Of a stretch of DNA of 50,710 nucleotides, positions 15,821 through 24,450 are shown piece after piece. The stretch comes from Lithacetigena sp037446255 [NCBI: Coprothermobacterota bacterium] (lineage in GTDB: Bacteria; Coprothermobacterota; HKB111). Below the pieces are notes generated by a model. The model searched no databases. It had not been told where the DNA came from and worked only from the letters and a program-made list of their open reading frames with translations. How positions within the stretch are numbered: position 1 is the stretch's first letter; each line of letters opens with the position of its first letter. A program made the translations under genes and the position numbers. The stretch spans positions 1-50,710 of the forward strand of contig JBBIIY010000010.1 of NCBI GenBank assembly GCA_037446255.1, given 5' to 3'.

Positions 15821-16818
15821 TTTTCTTTTAAAGCTTTATATACAACATAGGGAAGCCTGGGCATATAATATCCAGCTATACCCAGCGCGCTTCTAAGAAA
15901 TATCGGTTTCCACTTATATATATCATCTTCAATTGTTCTCTTATGTTCTCCTCTATATATTTCATCCAGCAACAGGTATGCTCCCAACAATCCTTTTTCT
16001 TCATAGGCTTTCCAGGTTAAATCTGAAGGTGTATTGATAAAAAGTTTTTTATCCTTCCACTTCAATTCCTTTTGCAGTTTAAAATGCAGAATCTCCAGCT
16101 CATCAGTGAAGCCCTCTTTGGTTATCGCATTCCTTAATTTAAGGTAATGTGATAGATTAACCTCCCCTGCTTCAGCACCCCTGGCCACATCCTCAATTAA
16201 CTTTAAAATTTTCTCTAAACGGTCAAGCTGGGGGAAAGGGTCTAAAACCCTTATTTCAACAGTTTCAAGCCTCTTAGAAATTATTAAGTCCTGAAAGCGA
16301 TAGTAAGGGTTATTGCTTAAAGGTCCTACTGCATAAGAAGATTCCATTCGGTAAGACTTTCCGAAATATAAGCCATTTCTTCCCGGCGAGTTAGTGGAAG
16401 CCAGGGTAATCAGGGGAAGATAATGAGCAATTCTTTGATACGCTGCTTTACGGTATTTCTTTTCCACTCCCAGGTGAATATGGAGACCGCAAGTATTGGT
16501 GGGAGTATCGGTATCCAGAAGATGTCCAACAGGAACTATTATTCCATCATTTACCACCTTAACGAGGTCCTTCCTTCTTTCTTTTAAATCCTCCAGTAAA
16601 CCTTTTACCGATAACTGAACATCGGTTGAAATCTCAATACCACTCATCAAACCGAGATAAACATCTTTACCCCTGCTAAAATTGGAAGCACTGTGATAAT
16701 AATAAAACTTACGGTTTTTTCTCAGGAGTTGATACAGGTAATAAAGAGAGTTAAGAGATGGCCTACCATTATTTTCAACTATAAATACTTCTTCTTCCAA
16801 ACCCCAGGTAATGTTCAT
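15817..16818 (-). CDS. GCS2-family glutamate-cysteine ligase-like (carboxylate-amine ligase)
   Basis: ATP-dependent ligase that would join glutamate to cysteine or another amine. The 333-residue protein opens with WGLEEEVFIV (residues 5-14), contains SGIEISTDVQLS (about 59-70) and the family motif TCGLHIHLGVE (about 108-118), and has the ETVEIRVLDPFP active-site strand (about 184-195). All are features of the GCS2/YbdK superfamily, usually 360-380 residues, so this is slightly short. Start ATG overlaps the nfi stop as ATGA, indicating coupling. Real substrate unknown; glutathione use is not expected in a strict anaerobe, so a different product is possible. Confidence 0.75.
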   Translation of the reverse strand: MNITWGLEEEVFIVENNGRPSLNSLYYLYQLLRKNRKFYYYHSASNFSRGKDVYLGLMSGIEISTDVQLSVKGLLEDLKERRKDLVKVVNDGIIVPVGHLLDTDTPTNTCGLHIHLGVEKKYRKAAYQRIAHYLPLITLASTNSPGRNGLYFGKSYRMESSYAVGPLSNNPYYRFQDLIISKRLETVEIRVLDPFPQLDRLEKILKLIEDVARGAEAGEVNLSHYLKLRNAITKEGFTDELEILHFKLQKELKWKDKKLFINTPSDLTWKAYEEKGLLGAYLLLDEIYRGEHKRTIEDDIYKWKPIFLRSALGIAGYYMPRLPYVVYKALKEN

Positions 16819-17492
16819 TCGTTACCGGTCATAAGTAACCTGGATTTAATATGGGCACTTCTTAAAGGTTCAGGTAATCTAAAGGTTTTAACTAAACTCA
16901 TAACTATCTCCCGAGCAGTATCCAGGGAAACCTTGTGCCCCTGGGAAACATAAATAGGCCGTGCTCCTACCCTGGTTCTAAGAGCTATCCCGATTATTTC
17001 TTCCTGGTCCAAAATATAAGCATGAGAACCCTTACCCTTTTCTACACCTGAATGCTTTCCCCAGAGCAAACTCTTGGCACACCCAATAGAAGGAGTATCT
17101 AATAATACTCCCAGGTGAGAGGCTATACCGAACCTTCTCGGATGAGCAATCCCCTGTCCTTCAACCAGTAATATATCTATTTTTGATTTTATCCCTTTTA
17201 TTGCCTCTAAAAGCGGAGGTAACTCCCTGAAAGCCAGCAAACCAGGAATATAGGGAAAGATTGATTTTATCCTGATAAATGACTCCTCCAGCAAATATAA
17301 CTCCGGGTAAGAGTATAACAGGGCTATAGCTCCCAGTTCGTCTCCTGTTTTTAAATAGGAAACATCCATAGCTAAAAGGTTTTTGATGGGCTTTTTATAG
17401 CTATCAACGGTAATTACTTCTTTCCGGAGTTTTTCCTGTATTTCACGGGCTTCTTTGACTGATACTGATTTATTTAATTCAGGTATTTTCAT
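16815..17492 (-). CDS. nfi: endonuclease V (deoxyinosine 3' endonuclease)
   Basis: Cuts DNA at the second phosphodiester 3' of deoxyinosine to start repair of deaminated adenine. The 225-residue protein shows the family motifs AMDVSYL (metal-binding Asp, about 42-48), YIPGLLAFRELP (about 80-91, with the catalytic Glu and the wedge-type Tyr-Ile-Pro-Gly), EGQGIAHPRRFGIASHLGV (about 110-128; the usual DGxG Asp is Glu here) and RPIYVSQGH. Length is normal. It lies five bases after tsaD and overlaps the GCS2 gene by four, so it is expressed with the tsa operon. Confidence 0.92.
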   Translation of the reverse strand: MKIPELNKSVSVKEAREIQEKLRKEVITVDSYKKPIKNLLAMDVSYLKTGDELGAIALLYSYPELYLLEESFIRIKSIFPYIPGLLAFRELPPLLEAIKGIKSKIDILLVEGQGIAHPRRFGIASHLGVLLDTPSIGCAKSLLWGKHSGVEKGKGSHAYILDQEEIIGIALRTRVGARPIYVSQGHKVSLDTAREIVMSLVKTFRLPEPLRSAHIKSRLLMTGNE

Positions 17493-17497
17493 AATCT

Positions 17498-18505
17498 CTA
17501 TTCCTGCAGGGTTAAAAAGGGTTGGGCATCCACAATATTATCGTCTATCCTGTTATATCGGTGTTTCAGCAAACCTACAAAAGCACTTATCGCGCCATTA
17601 TCTGTACAAAGCACGGGAGAGGGAATGCTTAACACCAGATTTCTTTTCTCGGCAAATTCCTTCAGCCTATATTTTAACCTTTGATTGGAGGCTACGCCTC
17701 CCACTACCGTTATTTTTTCTACACCTGTTTTATCCTGGGCATTTTCTAACCTATCCAGAAGTGAGGAAAAAACAGTTTCCTGCACCGAAGCTGCCAGGTG
17801 ATTAACCTGGATTTCTTTACCATTCTTTTTTAAGTCCTCCACCAGATAATAAACAGCTGTCTTCAATCCAGAAAAACTGAAGTCCAAAGAGTCCTCTCTT
17901 TTGAGCGGAACTGGCAGTTTATAAAAAGAAGCATTTCCACCCAGGGCAGCTTTTTCCAAGGCAGGACCCCCGGGATAATCTAAACCTAACAATCTGGCTG
18001 CTTTATCCAGACACTCCCCTGCGGCATCATCCCTGGTTGCTCCCAATATTTTATGGACAAAAATATCTTCCACCAGAGCAATAAGAGTATTGCCCCCGGT
18101 TATCAAAAGCGCTAAAAATGGCGGCTTGAAAGCAGTATTTTCTATCATACAGGAATAGATATGACCCATTAAATGGTTTACTCCAGTAAGAGGAATATTT
18201 AAAGCCGCCGATAACCCTTTGGCAAAACTTATCCCCACTAACAATGGACCCTGCAATCCAGGTCCTTCGGTTACTGCTATTAATTTAATATCTTTTATAT
18301 CTGTTCGTGCTTGCTTCAAGGCCAGGTTATACACCCAGCCAATTGCTTTTACATGCTCTCTGGAAGCTACTTCGGGTACAATACCTCCATAGGGAACATG
18401 TTTCTGCACCTGCGAATAGACAAGGTTTGACAGTATGTATCCTTTATCAATTATTATTCCCACTGAAGTTTCGTCGCAGGAGGTTTCAATACCCAGGATT
18501 TTCAT
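17498..18505 (-). CDS. tsaD: tRNA N6-adenosine threonylcarbamoyltransferase
   Basis: Transfers threonylcarbamoyl from TC-AMP to A37 of ANN-decoding tRNAs, working with TsaB and TsaE. The 335-residue protein has the ASKHA phosphate motif LGIETSCDETSVGI (4-17), the metal-binding NHLMGHIYS (His-x3-His, about 110-118), the glycine loop LLITGGNT, and ENLELGYPGGP-like LDYPGGPALEKAA. C-terminal VVGGVASNQRL completes the fold. Overlaps rimI by 20 bases. The complete set tsaE-tsaB-rimI-tsaD occurs in one operon here; TsaC/Sua5 is not in the window. Confidence 0.95.
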   Translation of the reverse strand: MKILGIETSCDETSVGIIIDKGYILSNLVYSQVQKHVPYGGIVPEVASREHVKAIGWVYNLALKQARTDIKDIKLIAVTEGPGLQGPLLVGISFAKGLSAALNIPLTGVNHLMGHIYSCMIENTAFKPPFLALLITGGNTLIALVEDIFVHKILGATRDDAAGECLDKAARLLGLDYPGGPALEKAALGGNASFYKLPVPLKREDSLDFSFSGLKTAVYYLVEDLKKNGKEIQVNHLAASVQETVFSSLLDRLENAQDKTGVEKITVVGGVASNQRLKYRLKEFAEKRNLVLSIPSPVLCTDNGAISAFVGLLKHRYNRIDDNIVDAQPFLTLQE

Positions 18506-18992
18506 CTGACTCCTTGAAATCGTTTATCATTACATAAGCATCTTCATTGCTATCCACATAATAACCTTTTCTAAGTTGAATAACCCTGAAACCAAGTAAT
18601 TTATATAAATTTACCGCTTTCTCGTTGGATATCCTTACTTCCAGGATAATATAACTTGCCTTTTTCTCTCGCAAACTTTTGATGGCATGTAAGATTAGAG
18701 CCCTCCCGTAACCCTTACCCCTCTTTTCGGGAGTAATTGCTACATTGGTGATATGACCTTCATCGGCTAAAAGCCAGGTTCCAATAAAACCTACTATCAG
18801 GTCGTCTTCCAGGGCTACAAAATACTGAGCGCGGGTATTTATGGTTAGTTCCCGAACAAAGTCGTCCAGAGACCAGGGGCTCCTGTAAGACTCTTTTTCA
18901 ATATTAATTACCTGGGGTAGATCTTCCATCACCATGAGTCTTATTTTTATAAGGTTGGTAGTTTTCTTATCTCTGGTTCTTTCCCGTACCAT
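18486..18992 (-). CDS. rimI: ribosomal-protein-alanine N-acetyltransferase
   Basis: GNAT acetyltransferase, by family the enzyme that acetylates the N-terminal alanine of ribosomal protein S18. The 168-residue protein has IRLMVMEDLPQVINIEKESY (about 17-36), the acetyl-CoA loop ITPEKRGKGYGRALI (about 90-104), EVRISNEKAVNLYKLLGF and RKGYYVDSNEDAYVM. The ATG at 18992 gives a 15-residue basic N-terminal extension and a 46-base overlap with tsaB. A shorter start would cut into the first beta strand and no later ATG avoids that, so I keep it. Confidence 0.9.
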   Translation of the reverse strand: MVRERTRDKKTTNLIKIRLMVMEDLPQVINIEKESYRSPWSLDDFVRELTINTRAQYFVALEDDLIVGFIGTWLLADEGHITNVAITPEKRGKGYGRALILHAIKSLREKKASYIILEVRISNEKAVNLYKLLGFRVIQLRKGYYVDSNEDAYVMINDFKESDENPGY

Positions 18993-19630
18993 GGGTCCAG
19001 TAGCACTATATCTTCAAATTCCCCTTCTTGCAAGAGCCTTACTCCTTCACTACCCCAGCTTTCCGGCAAGGCTCCCTCGGGGAAAAGAGCATAATTATCC
19101 ATATACTCCTTAAGTTCGTCCTTTAAATTACCACCGATAACTTTAAAATCCTCGCTTTCAAGCATCTCCATATCGGTGCTTATTGCTCCTTCTATCCATT
19201 TTCCGTTTTCATATGAATATCTGGCTCCAACTATTTCATTTCTGATGATAGGTAATAGGGAAATAATATTTCCCACCTGGTTATCTGTTAAATATGCGGC
19301 ACTTAAAGCCAGTGCTTTAAGAGTGGAAATGCCAGCAACTTTTAACCCTGAAGCCATGGCTAACCCTTTTACAAAAGATACACCTACCTTCAAACCGGTA
19401 AAAGACCCGGGACCCTTAATTACCACAATCCCCTTAAGGTCTTTTATTTCCACCTGGCAGGTTTTCAACAGGGTGGAAAAATACAGGGAAAGTGAACGAG
19501 AGGCGGTATTTTTATAATCAGAAATAGATACTACAAGCCCTCCCTCTTCATCAAAGAGAGCTATCTTCAAACCCTTGATCGAGGTATCCACCCCTAAGTA
19601 GGCTGGAGTATCTTTACTGCTTCTTGCCAT
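18947..19630 (-). CDS. tsaB: tRNA threonylcarbamoyladenosine biosynthesis protein TsaB
   Basis: Inactive ASKHA paralogue that scaffolds TsaD and TsaE. The 227-residue protein has LGVDTSIKGLKIALFD (about 12-27), IVVIKGPGSFTGLKVGVSFVKGLA (about 68-91; the GPGSFTGLR-type family signature) and KVAGISTLKALA. The metal ligands of TsaD are absent, as expected for TsaB. It overlaps tsaE by 37 bases and rimI by 46. Confidence 0.93.
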   Translation of the reverse strand: MARSSKDTPAYLGVDTSIKGLKIALFDEEGGLVVSISDYKNTASRSLSLYFSTLLKTCQVEIKDLKGIVVIKGPGSFTGLKVGVSFVKGLAMASGLKVAGISTLKALALSAAYLTDNQVGNIISLLPIIRNEIVGARYSYENGKWIEGAISTDMEMLESEDFKVIGGNLKDELKEYMDNYALFPEGALPESWGSEGVRLLQEGEFEDIVLLDPWYGKEPEIRKLPTL

Positions 19631-20061
19631 AAATAGCCTTTAGAGGAAATGGTGATTTTTCTTCCCTTTCCGTTGTATTCCAGGTTAACCCAGAGGGTTT
19701 CTGGCAGGTAATCTTTAAAGGGATCTCCCCATTCCCAGATAATCAGGTAACCATCATCCATAAACCTTTCTATATCCAGATTGAGAAATTCAAAAAAGGG
19801 ATCCGCTATTCTATACCCATCTACATGTAAAACATCCGGGTCCTTATAATAACGGGCTATCAGATAGGTTGGGCTGATAACTTCCTTATCCCAACCAAGA
19901 CCCCTTAGTATCCCTCGAGCCAAAGTGGTTTTCCCGGAACCGAGGGCTCCCGAAAGACCGATGAATCCTCCTATAAAAGGAAGCATCTTGAAGCTCAAGG
20001 CAATCCTTTCTCCCAGGCTTTCAGTTTCTTCGGGTGATTTACTATTAACAATAAATTCCAA
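19594..20061 (-). CDS. tsaE: tRNA threonylcarbamoyladenosine biosynthesis ATPase TsaE
   Basis: P-loop ATPase that drives turnover of the TsaBD complex. The 155-residue protein has Walker A GALGSGKTTLARGI (about 39-52), SPTYLIARYY (about 63-72, the conserved SPTF/Y switch), HVDGYRI and Walker-B-like LIIWEWGD. The start is TTG at 20061 with AAGGAG five bases upstream. First cistron of the tsaE-tsaB-rimI-tsaD-nfi-GCS2-psd run. A TATAAT at 20080-20075 is so close to the start that, if used, the mRNA would be almost leaderless; I could not settle the promoter. Confidence 0.93.
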   Translation of the reverse strand: MEFIVNSKSPEETESLGERIALSFKMLPFIGGFIGLSGALGSGKTTLARGILRGLGWDKEVISPTYLIARYYKDPDVLHVDGYRIADPFFEFLNLDIERFMDDGYLIIWEWGDPFKDYLPETLWVNLEYNGKGRKITISSKGYLWQEAVKILQPT

Positions 20062-20170
20062 GTAAACTCCTTAAATTATATTTTAAAATATATTCGGTAT
20101 AAAAATGTGGAATCCGCAACAACCTTACAATATCCATAATTATACAGGCTTACTATGCTAAACTTATACA

Positions 20171-22345
20171 ATGAAAATAGAAGATCTAAAAAAGTATGGG
20201 GCAACTGATGAGTTAATCTCCATACTCTCTAATTATAATATCAGCGAACTGTACCCCCCGCAAGCCGAAGCAGTTAAAGAAGGTTTATTGCAAAAAAATA
20301 CCTCTCTGGTAATATCAGCTCCTACTGCCTCGGGAAAAACCCTTATTGCGGAAATGGCTATGCTTAAAAATGTCCTCACCCGTCAGGGAAAGGTTATCTA
20401 CCTGGTACCACTTAGAGCCTTGGCCCAGGAAAAATACGAAGATTTCCGAGAGAAATATAAGGCTTTAGGGATAAAGGTCAACCAGAGCACAGGTGATTTT
20501 GATAATCAGGATTTATGGCTCAAAGACAGCGATATAATAATTTCTACCAACGAAAAGGTTGACTCTCTTATCAGGCACAGGGCTTCCTGGCTTAACGAAG
20601 TAACCCTGATAATTGCTGATGAGATACACCTCATTGGTGACTCCCACCGAGGTACCACTTTGGAAATTGTCCTGGTAAGATTAAAGTCTTTAAATCCCCG
20701 TATGCGATTCATTGCCCTAAGCGCCACCATACCCAACGCTATAGAAATTGCCAATTGGCTGGGAGCAGAGGCTATTGAATCAGAATGGCGTCCTGTTCCT
20801 CTCAAGGAAGGTATTTATTATGGAGGAACAGTTTTTTTTAAAGATGGAAGTATGCGCTGGGTAGAAGAAAGAACCAAAAACGATGCTGCTAATCTGGTTA
20901 TAGATACTATGATGGAAGGTGGTCAAGCGCTGGTCTTTGTAAGTACCCGTAAATCTACTGAGGGTATGGCTCATAGAATCGCTAATGAAATTGCCGAAAG
21001 CTTATCCCCCGAGGAAAAGGAATATTTACACGATGCTTCAGAAGAAGTCTTAAAAGCTACCACTGAACCTACCAGAATATGTAAAAAATTATCTGAGTGC
21101 TTGAATCAGGGTGTGGCTTTTCATCACGCCGGTCTCCATTATAAACAAAGAAAAATTGTGGAAGATTCTTTTAGAAAAAATAAAATCAAAGCCCTTGTAT
21201 CCACCACTACGCTGGCTATGGGATTAAACCTGCCTTCCAGGCGGGTAATCATTAAAGATTGGTATCGCTACTCATCTGGTTATGGCATGAGACCTATCCC
21301 CATAATGGAGATAAAACAAATGTCTGGAAGGGCAGGCCGTCCAAAATACGATAACTATGGGGAGGCATTAATCATCGCCTCGGATAAAAAAGATGAAAAA
21401 TACCTATTTGAAAACTACCTGAGAGGAATCCCCGAATGGATAGAATCGCAACTGGGAACAGAGTCTTCCTTAAGAACACACATCTTATCATCAATAGCTG
21501 GATTTTTTGCCAGAACTGAAGGTGAACTCCAGGAATTTATGGGACAAACTTTCTTTGCTTACCAGAGAAGAACCGTAACTCTATCCAACTTGATAAATAA
21601 CATTCTCCTGTTCTTATCCCGTGAAGGTATGATTGAGATGAAAAAAACGGAAATAGATACCAGAACGAGAACCTCTCTACTTACGACCCCTTTTGGTCAG
21701 AGAGTTTCTCAATTATATATTGACCCCTTAACCGGGGTTATCCTTAGAGACGGTTTGATGTTAGCTGAAAAAGATAACCTAATGGAGTCATTGTCTTTAC
21801 TTCATCTAATAACTGCTACCCCGGATATGCTCAACCTGGCTTTAAACAGGAAAGATATGGATAAAATGAACTTGATGCTTAACCAAAACCTTGAAAAATT
21901 GCTGATATACAACGAATACTCGGTAAATGACACCCTGTCGCAACTGAAAACTACCTGCGCCCTTCTTGATTGGATCAACGAGGAAACTGAAGACCACATT
22001 GTATCTCATTATAATGTTGGACCCGGAGATATTTACAACATGGTAGAGTTAAGTAACTGGTTACTGTATTCCTCCAAAGAGTTATGCCAGGTATTCGGTC
22101 TTAAGAAAGTGTCCCGCGAACTTACTGATTTGAGAAAAAGAGTTACCTATGGGGTAAAAGAAGAACTATTGCCCCTGATAAGCCTGGAAGGGATTGGCAG
22201 GGTAAGAGGCAGGGAACTTTATAATGCCGGGTTTAGAACCCTTAAAGATATCAAGAACGCTAAACTTGAAGATCTACAACAGGTTCCCACCATTGGTAAA
22301 TCGGTGGCAGAAAGTATAAAGAAACAGGTAGATAACTCTAAATAA
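20171..22345 (+). CDS. Hel308/Ski2-like superfamily 2 DNA helicase
   Basis: ATP-dependent 3'-5' helicase resembling archaeal Hel308 (repair of stalled forks). The 724-residue protein has Q-motif-like LYPPQAEAV (about 27-35), Walker A SAPTASGKTLIAEM (about 50-63), PLRALAQEK, DEIHLIG (motif II), ALSATIPN (motif III), FVSTRKS (motif IV), TTTLAMGLNLP (motif V) and QMSGRAGRP (motif VI). A winged-helix and ratchet region follows. The C-terminus has a helix-hairpin-helix pair, LEGIGRVRGRELYNAGF and VPTIGKSVAESI. No Shine-Dalgarno precedes the ATG. Divergent from the tsa operon across 109 bases. This family is widespread in archaea and patchy in bacteria. Confidence 0.87.
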   Translation: MKIEDLKKYGATDELISILSNYNISELYPPQAEAVKEGLLQKNTSLVISAPTASGKTLIAEMAMLKNVLTRQGKVIYLVPLRALAQEKYEDFREKYKALGIKVNQSTGDFDNQDLWLKDSDIIISTNEKVDSLIRHRASWLNEVTLIIADEIHLIGDSHRGTTLEIVLVRLKSLNPRMRFIALSATIPNAIEIANWLGAEAIESEWRPVPLKEGIYYGGTVFFKDGSMRWVEERTKNDAANLVIDTMMEGGQALVFVSTRKSTEGMAHRIANEIAESLSPEEKEYLHDASEEVLKATTEPTRICKKLSECLNQGVAFHHAGLHYKQRKIVEDSFRKNKIKALVSTTTLAMGLNLPSRRVIIKDWYRYSSGYGMRPIPIMEIKQMSGRAGRPKYDNYGEALIIASDKKDEKYLFENYLRGIPEWIESQLGTESSLRTHILSSIAGFFARTEGELQEFMGQTFFAYQRRTVTLSNLINNILLFLSREGMIEMKKTEIDTRTRTSLLTTPFGQRVSQLYIDPLTGVILRDGLMLAEKDNLMESLSLLHLITATPDMLNLALNRKDMDKMNLMLNQNLEKLLIYNEYSVNDTLSQLKTTCALLDWINEETEDHIVSHYNVGPGDIYNMVELSNWLLYSSKELCQVFGLKKVSRELTDLRKRVTYGVKEELLPLISLEGIGRVRGRELYNAGFRTLKDIKNAKLEDLQQVPTIGKSVAESIKKQVDNSK

Positions 22346-22353
22346 CAGGTATT

Positions 22354-22764
22354 CTAAAAGAGCCCCAACCGACATCCAGTAACTTTAATCCCCCGTAAAT
22401 TAAACTGATTTACAGCCTTAAAAAGATTACCTTTATGTATAAAAGCAAGTTTCCATAGCAGAGTACAACTTATAGAATCTCCATAAACCATTTCCACCAT
22501 ATCCAGAAGGTCCTTTACCTGGTGAGTAGGTGCTGGAGGGATATCGTTTATTTTCGGGAAACAACCAAAAGCACATATATCAACTTTTATGCCTTTTTCC
22601 TTTAGAAGTTGACCGATAAAGCTGGAATCAATCTGGCTATGGTGGGAAAGGTTTAAAAATAAGGTGCAGGGAATAACATCTCTACCAGAAACCAGATCAG
22701 GCAATAAATCTATCAAGGACGGGTTATCATTTTTAATGGAGTTCGGTATTTCTTTAATATTCAT
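22354..22764 (-). CDS. conserved-looking protein of unknown function
   Basis: I do not recognise this 136-residue soluble protein. It contains SLIDLLPDLVSG, IPCTLFLNLSHHSQIDSSFIGQLL, and ICAFGCFPKINDIPPAPT, with cysteines spread at about residues 34, 65 and 69, then SCTLLWKLAFIH and GCRLGLF at the end. The mixed hydrophobic pattern and even composition look like a real coding gene. Start may be the ATG at 22764 or the GTG just before it; neither has a Shine-Dalgarno site. It ends eight bases from the convergent helicase gene and overlaps the small upstream ORF by 11 bases. Confidence 0.5.
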   Translation of the reverse strand: MNIKEIPNSIKNDNPSLIDLLPDLVSGRDVIPCTLFLNLSHHSQIDSSFIGQLLKEKGIKVDICAFGCFPKINDIPPAPTHQVKDLLDMVEMVYGDSISCTLLWKLAFIHKGNLFKAVNQFNLRGIKVTGCRLGLF

Positions 22765-22951
22765 CACGGGCGAATTTTACCATATGACAGGAATATAGTT
22801 TCCAGCATGCTGGCTGACCACACCTGTCATACAATTCTGCAATATTTTGAATAACACTTGTTGCCAGGAAAAGCATGATAATTGCTTGAACTGAATGAAA
22901 AATACCCATGGTCTTGTTAAAATTTATTAAGTTTTTAAATTTTTTTTCCAT
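22754..22951 (-). pseudogene. small ORF resembling the first helix of heliorhodopsin
   Basis: This 65-residue ORF (an ATG at 22963 would add four residues) contains NFNKTMGIFHSVQAIIMLF (about 9-27). The spacing FN-x3-G-x2-H-x2-Q-x4-L is that of helix A of heliorhodopsins as I remember it. The resemblance stops after LATS; the remaining residues are cysteine-containing and unrelated, and they are read through the inverted repeat at 22783-22831. Neither other frame continues a seven-helix protein. It may be a truncated heliorhodopsin, or an unrelated one-helix protein that resembles it by chance. Confidence 0.4.
22783..22831. repeat. nested inverted repeat
   Basis: TATGACAGG (22783-22791) and CCTGTCATA (22823-22831) form a perfect 9-bp outer stem. 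Between them lies a perfect 12-base palindrome, CCAGCATGCTGG (22802-22813). The block falls within the 3' part of the small heliorhodopsin-like ORF. It could be a small inserted repeat or a structured RNA element; there is no T tail typical of a terminator. Confidence 0.55.
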
Positions 22952-23004
22952 AAATCCACCCATTTTATAAAGAACTTCTCTTTACGGTAATATTTTCTCT
23001 CGTC

Positions 23005-24387
23005 TTACTCACTCAAGCGTCTAAATTTAGCGGTAAAGTGGCGCAGAATAGGGGCTTCGTAAGTGAATTCAAGCCCTATGATGGCCTCCCGTCTGTCCCA
23101 GACATTAGCACAGGCCACAGCAATTACTTCCATATGGCGGTCGGTGTACACACGCCTCGGTACGGTAAGCCGCAACATTTCCAATTTGGGGTAGTCGTGG
23201 TCGTTTGTTTTCGGGTTGCGTCCGGAAAGACAGGTTCCAATCTCTACTCCACGAATACCACCCTCAATATAAAGCTCTACGCCCAAGGCTTGCGCAGGAA
23301 ACTGCCATTGTGGCAGGTGTGGCAAAAAACGTTTAGCGTCAAGGTAAACTGCGTGTCCACCTACTGGTTCAATGATGGGGACATCATACTTTATGAGTAA
23401 GTCACCGAGATACTTCACCTGTCCTACACGGTATGCCAGGTATTTTTCGTCAACTACTTCTCGTAAACCTCTGGCTATCGCTTCCATGTCACGCCCGGCC
23501 AACCCTCCATAAGTAGGAAAACCTTCAAACAACACCGCTAAGCCACTGGTCTCCTGGTAGAGCTTAACATCGTTTATGGCCAAGAAGCCACCGATATTGG
23601 CCAAAGCATCTTTTTTGGCGCTCATAGTGCAGCCATCAGCATAAGAGAACATTTCACGCACAATTTCCGTAATAGACTTATCTCTGTAGCCTTCCTCACG
23701 TTGCTTGATAAAGTAGGCGTTTTCTGCAAAGCGACAAGCGTCAATAAAGAAGGGTTTGTGGAATTTCCTGGCGATAGCGCTGACGCCACGAATGTTTGCC
23801 ATGGAGACAGGTTGTCCACCACCGCTGTTGCAGGTGACGGTGAGCATAACCAGGGGTACCCGCTCACAGTTCTCAGTCAGAAAGTCCTCTAACCTTTCTA
23901 AATCCATATCCCCTTTGAAAGGGTATTGTGATATAGGGTCAAAAGCCTCTTGCCTGACTAAATCAACAGGTATGCCGGATTTGTGCAATACATGAGCCTT
24001 GGTGGTATCAAAATGCATATTATTAGGCACCAAATTGCCCTCGCCCAACATAATGGAGAAAAGTAAGTTCTCGGCAGCCCTTCCTTGATGAGTAGGGACA
24101 ACATACTGGAAACCCATAACCTCCTTAACAGCTGCGAGTAAATTATAATAGTTTTTGCTACCAGCGTAGGCTTCATCACCTAACATGATGCCAGCCCATT
24201 GGTTGTCGCTCATGGCCGAAGTACCACTATCGGTCAAGAGATCAATATAGACATCTGTCGATTTAAGGCTGAAGAGGTTAAAGCCAGTGGACTCTATTTT
24301 TTCAACCCTCTCCTCCCTGGTGGTCATGTTCACTGGCTCCACCACTTTTATACGAAATGGCTCTGCCTGGGGTAGTGGTCTTACCAT
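23005..24387 (-). CDS. tnaA: tryptophanase (tryptophan indole-lyase)
   Basis: PLP enzyme that splits tryptophan to indole, pyruvate and ammonia. The 460-residue protein has EPFRIKVVEPV, IDLLTDSGTSAMSDNQWAG, GDEAYAGS, VPTHQGRAAENLL, NSGGGQPVSMAN, DACRFAENAYFIKQRE and the PLP lysine in MSAKKDALANIGG. It shares many positions with tyrosine phenol-lyase (for example DNQWAG, FSYADGCTMS). However, the residue that binds the phenol ring in that enzyme (Arg in MERG) is Ile here (VEIG), which points to tryptophanase. AGGAGG lies eight bases before the ATG. Base composition looks a little more G+C-rich (42-50% in two lines counted) than its neighbours, so transfer is possible. Confidence 0.85.
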   Translation of the reverse strand: MVRPLPQAEPFRIKVVEPVNMTTREERVEKIESTGFNLFSLKSTDVYIDLLTDSGTSAMSDNQWAGIMLGDEAYAGSKNYYNLLAAVKEVMGFQYVVPTHQGRAAENLLFSIMLGEGNLVPNNMHFDTTKAHVLHKSGIPVDLVRQEAFDPISQYPFKGDMDLERLEDFLTENCERVPLVMLTVTCNSGGGQPVSMANIRGVSAIARKFHKPFFIDACRFAENAYFIKQREEGYRDKSITEIVREMFSYADGCTMSAKKDALANIGGFLAINDVKLYQETSGLAVLFEGFPTYGGLAGRDMEAIARGLREVVDEKYLAYRVGQVKYLGDLLIKYDVPIIEPVGGHAVYLDAKRFLPHLPQWQFPAQALGVELYIEGGIRGVEIGTCLSGRNPKTNDHDYPKLEMLRLTVPRRVYTDRHMEVIAVACANVWDRREAIIGLEFTYEAPILRHFTAKFRRLSE

Positions 24388-24450
24388 AGTATATTCCTCC
24401 TATATAATTCTATGTTTATTGCTTGCACCGTTTGGATATCAGTGTACGAT

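Noticed and set aside
20062-20170. Divergent promoter pair between tsaE and the helicase
   Set aside because: Several TATAAT-like boxes occur, but none has a good -35 at the right distance, and one is too close to the start codon.
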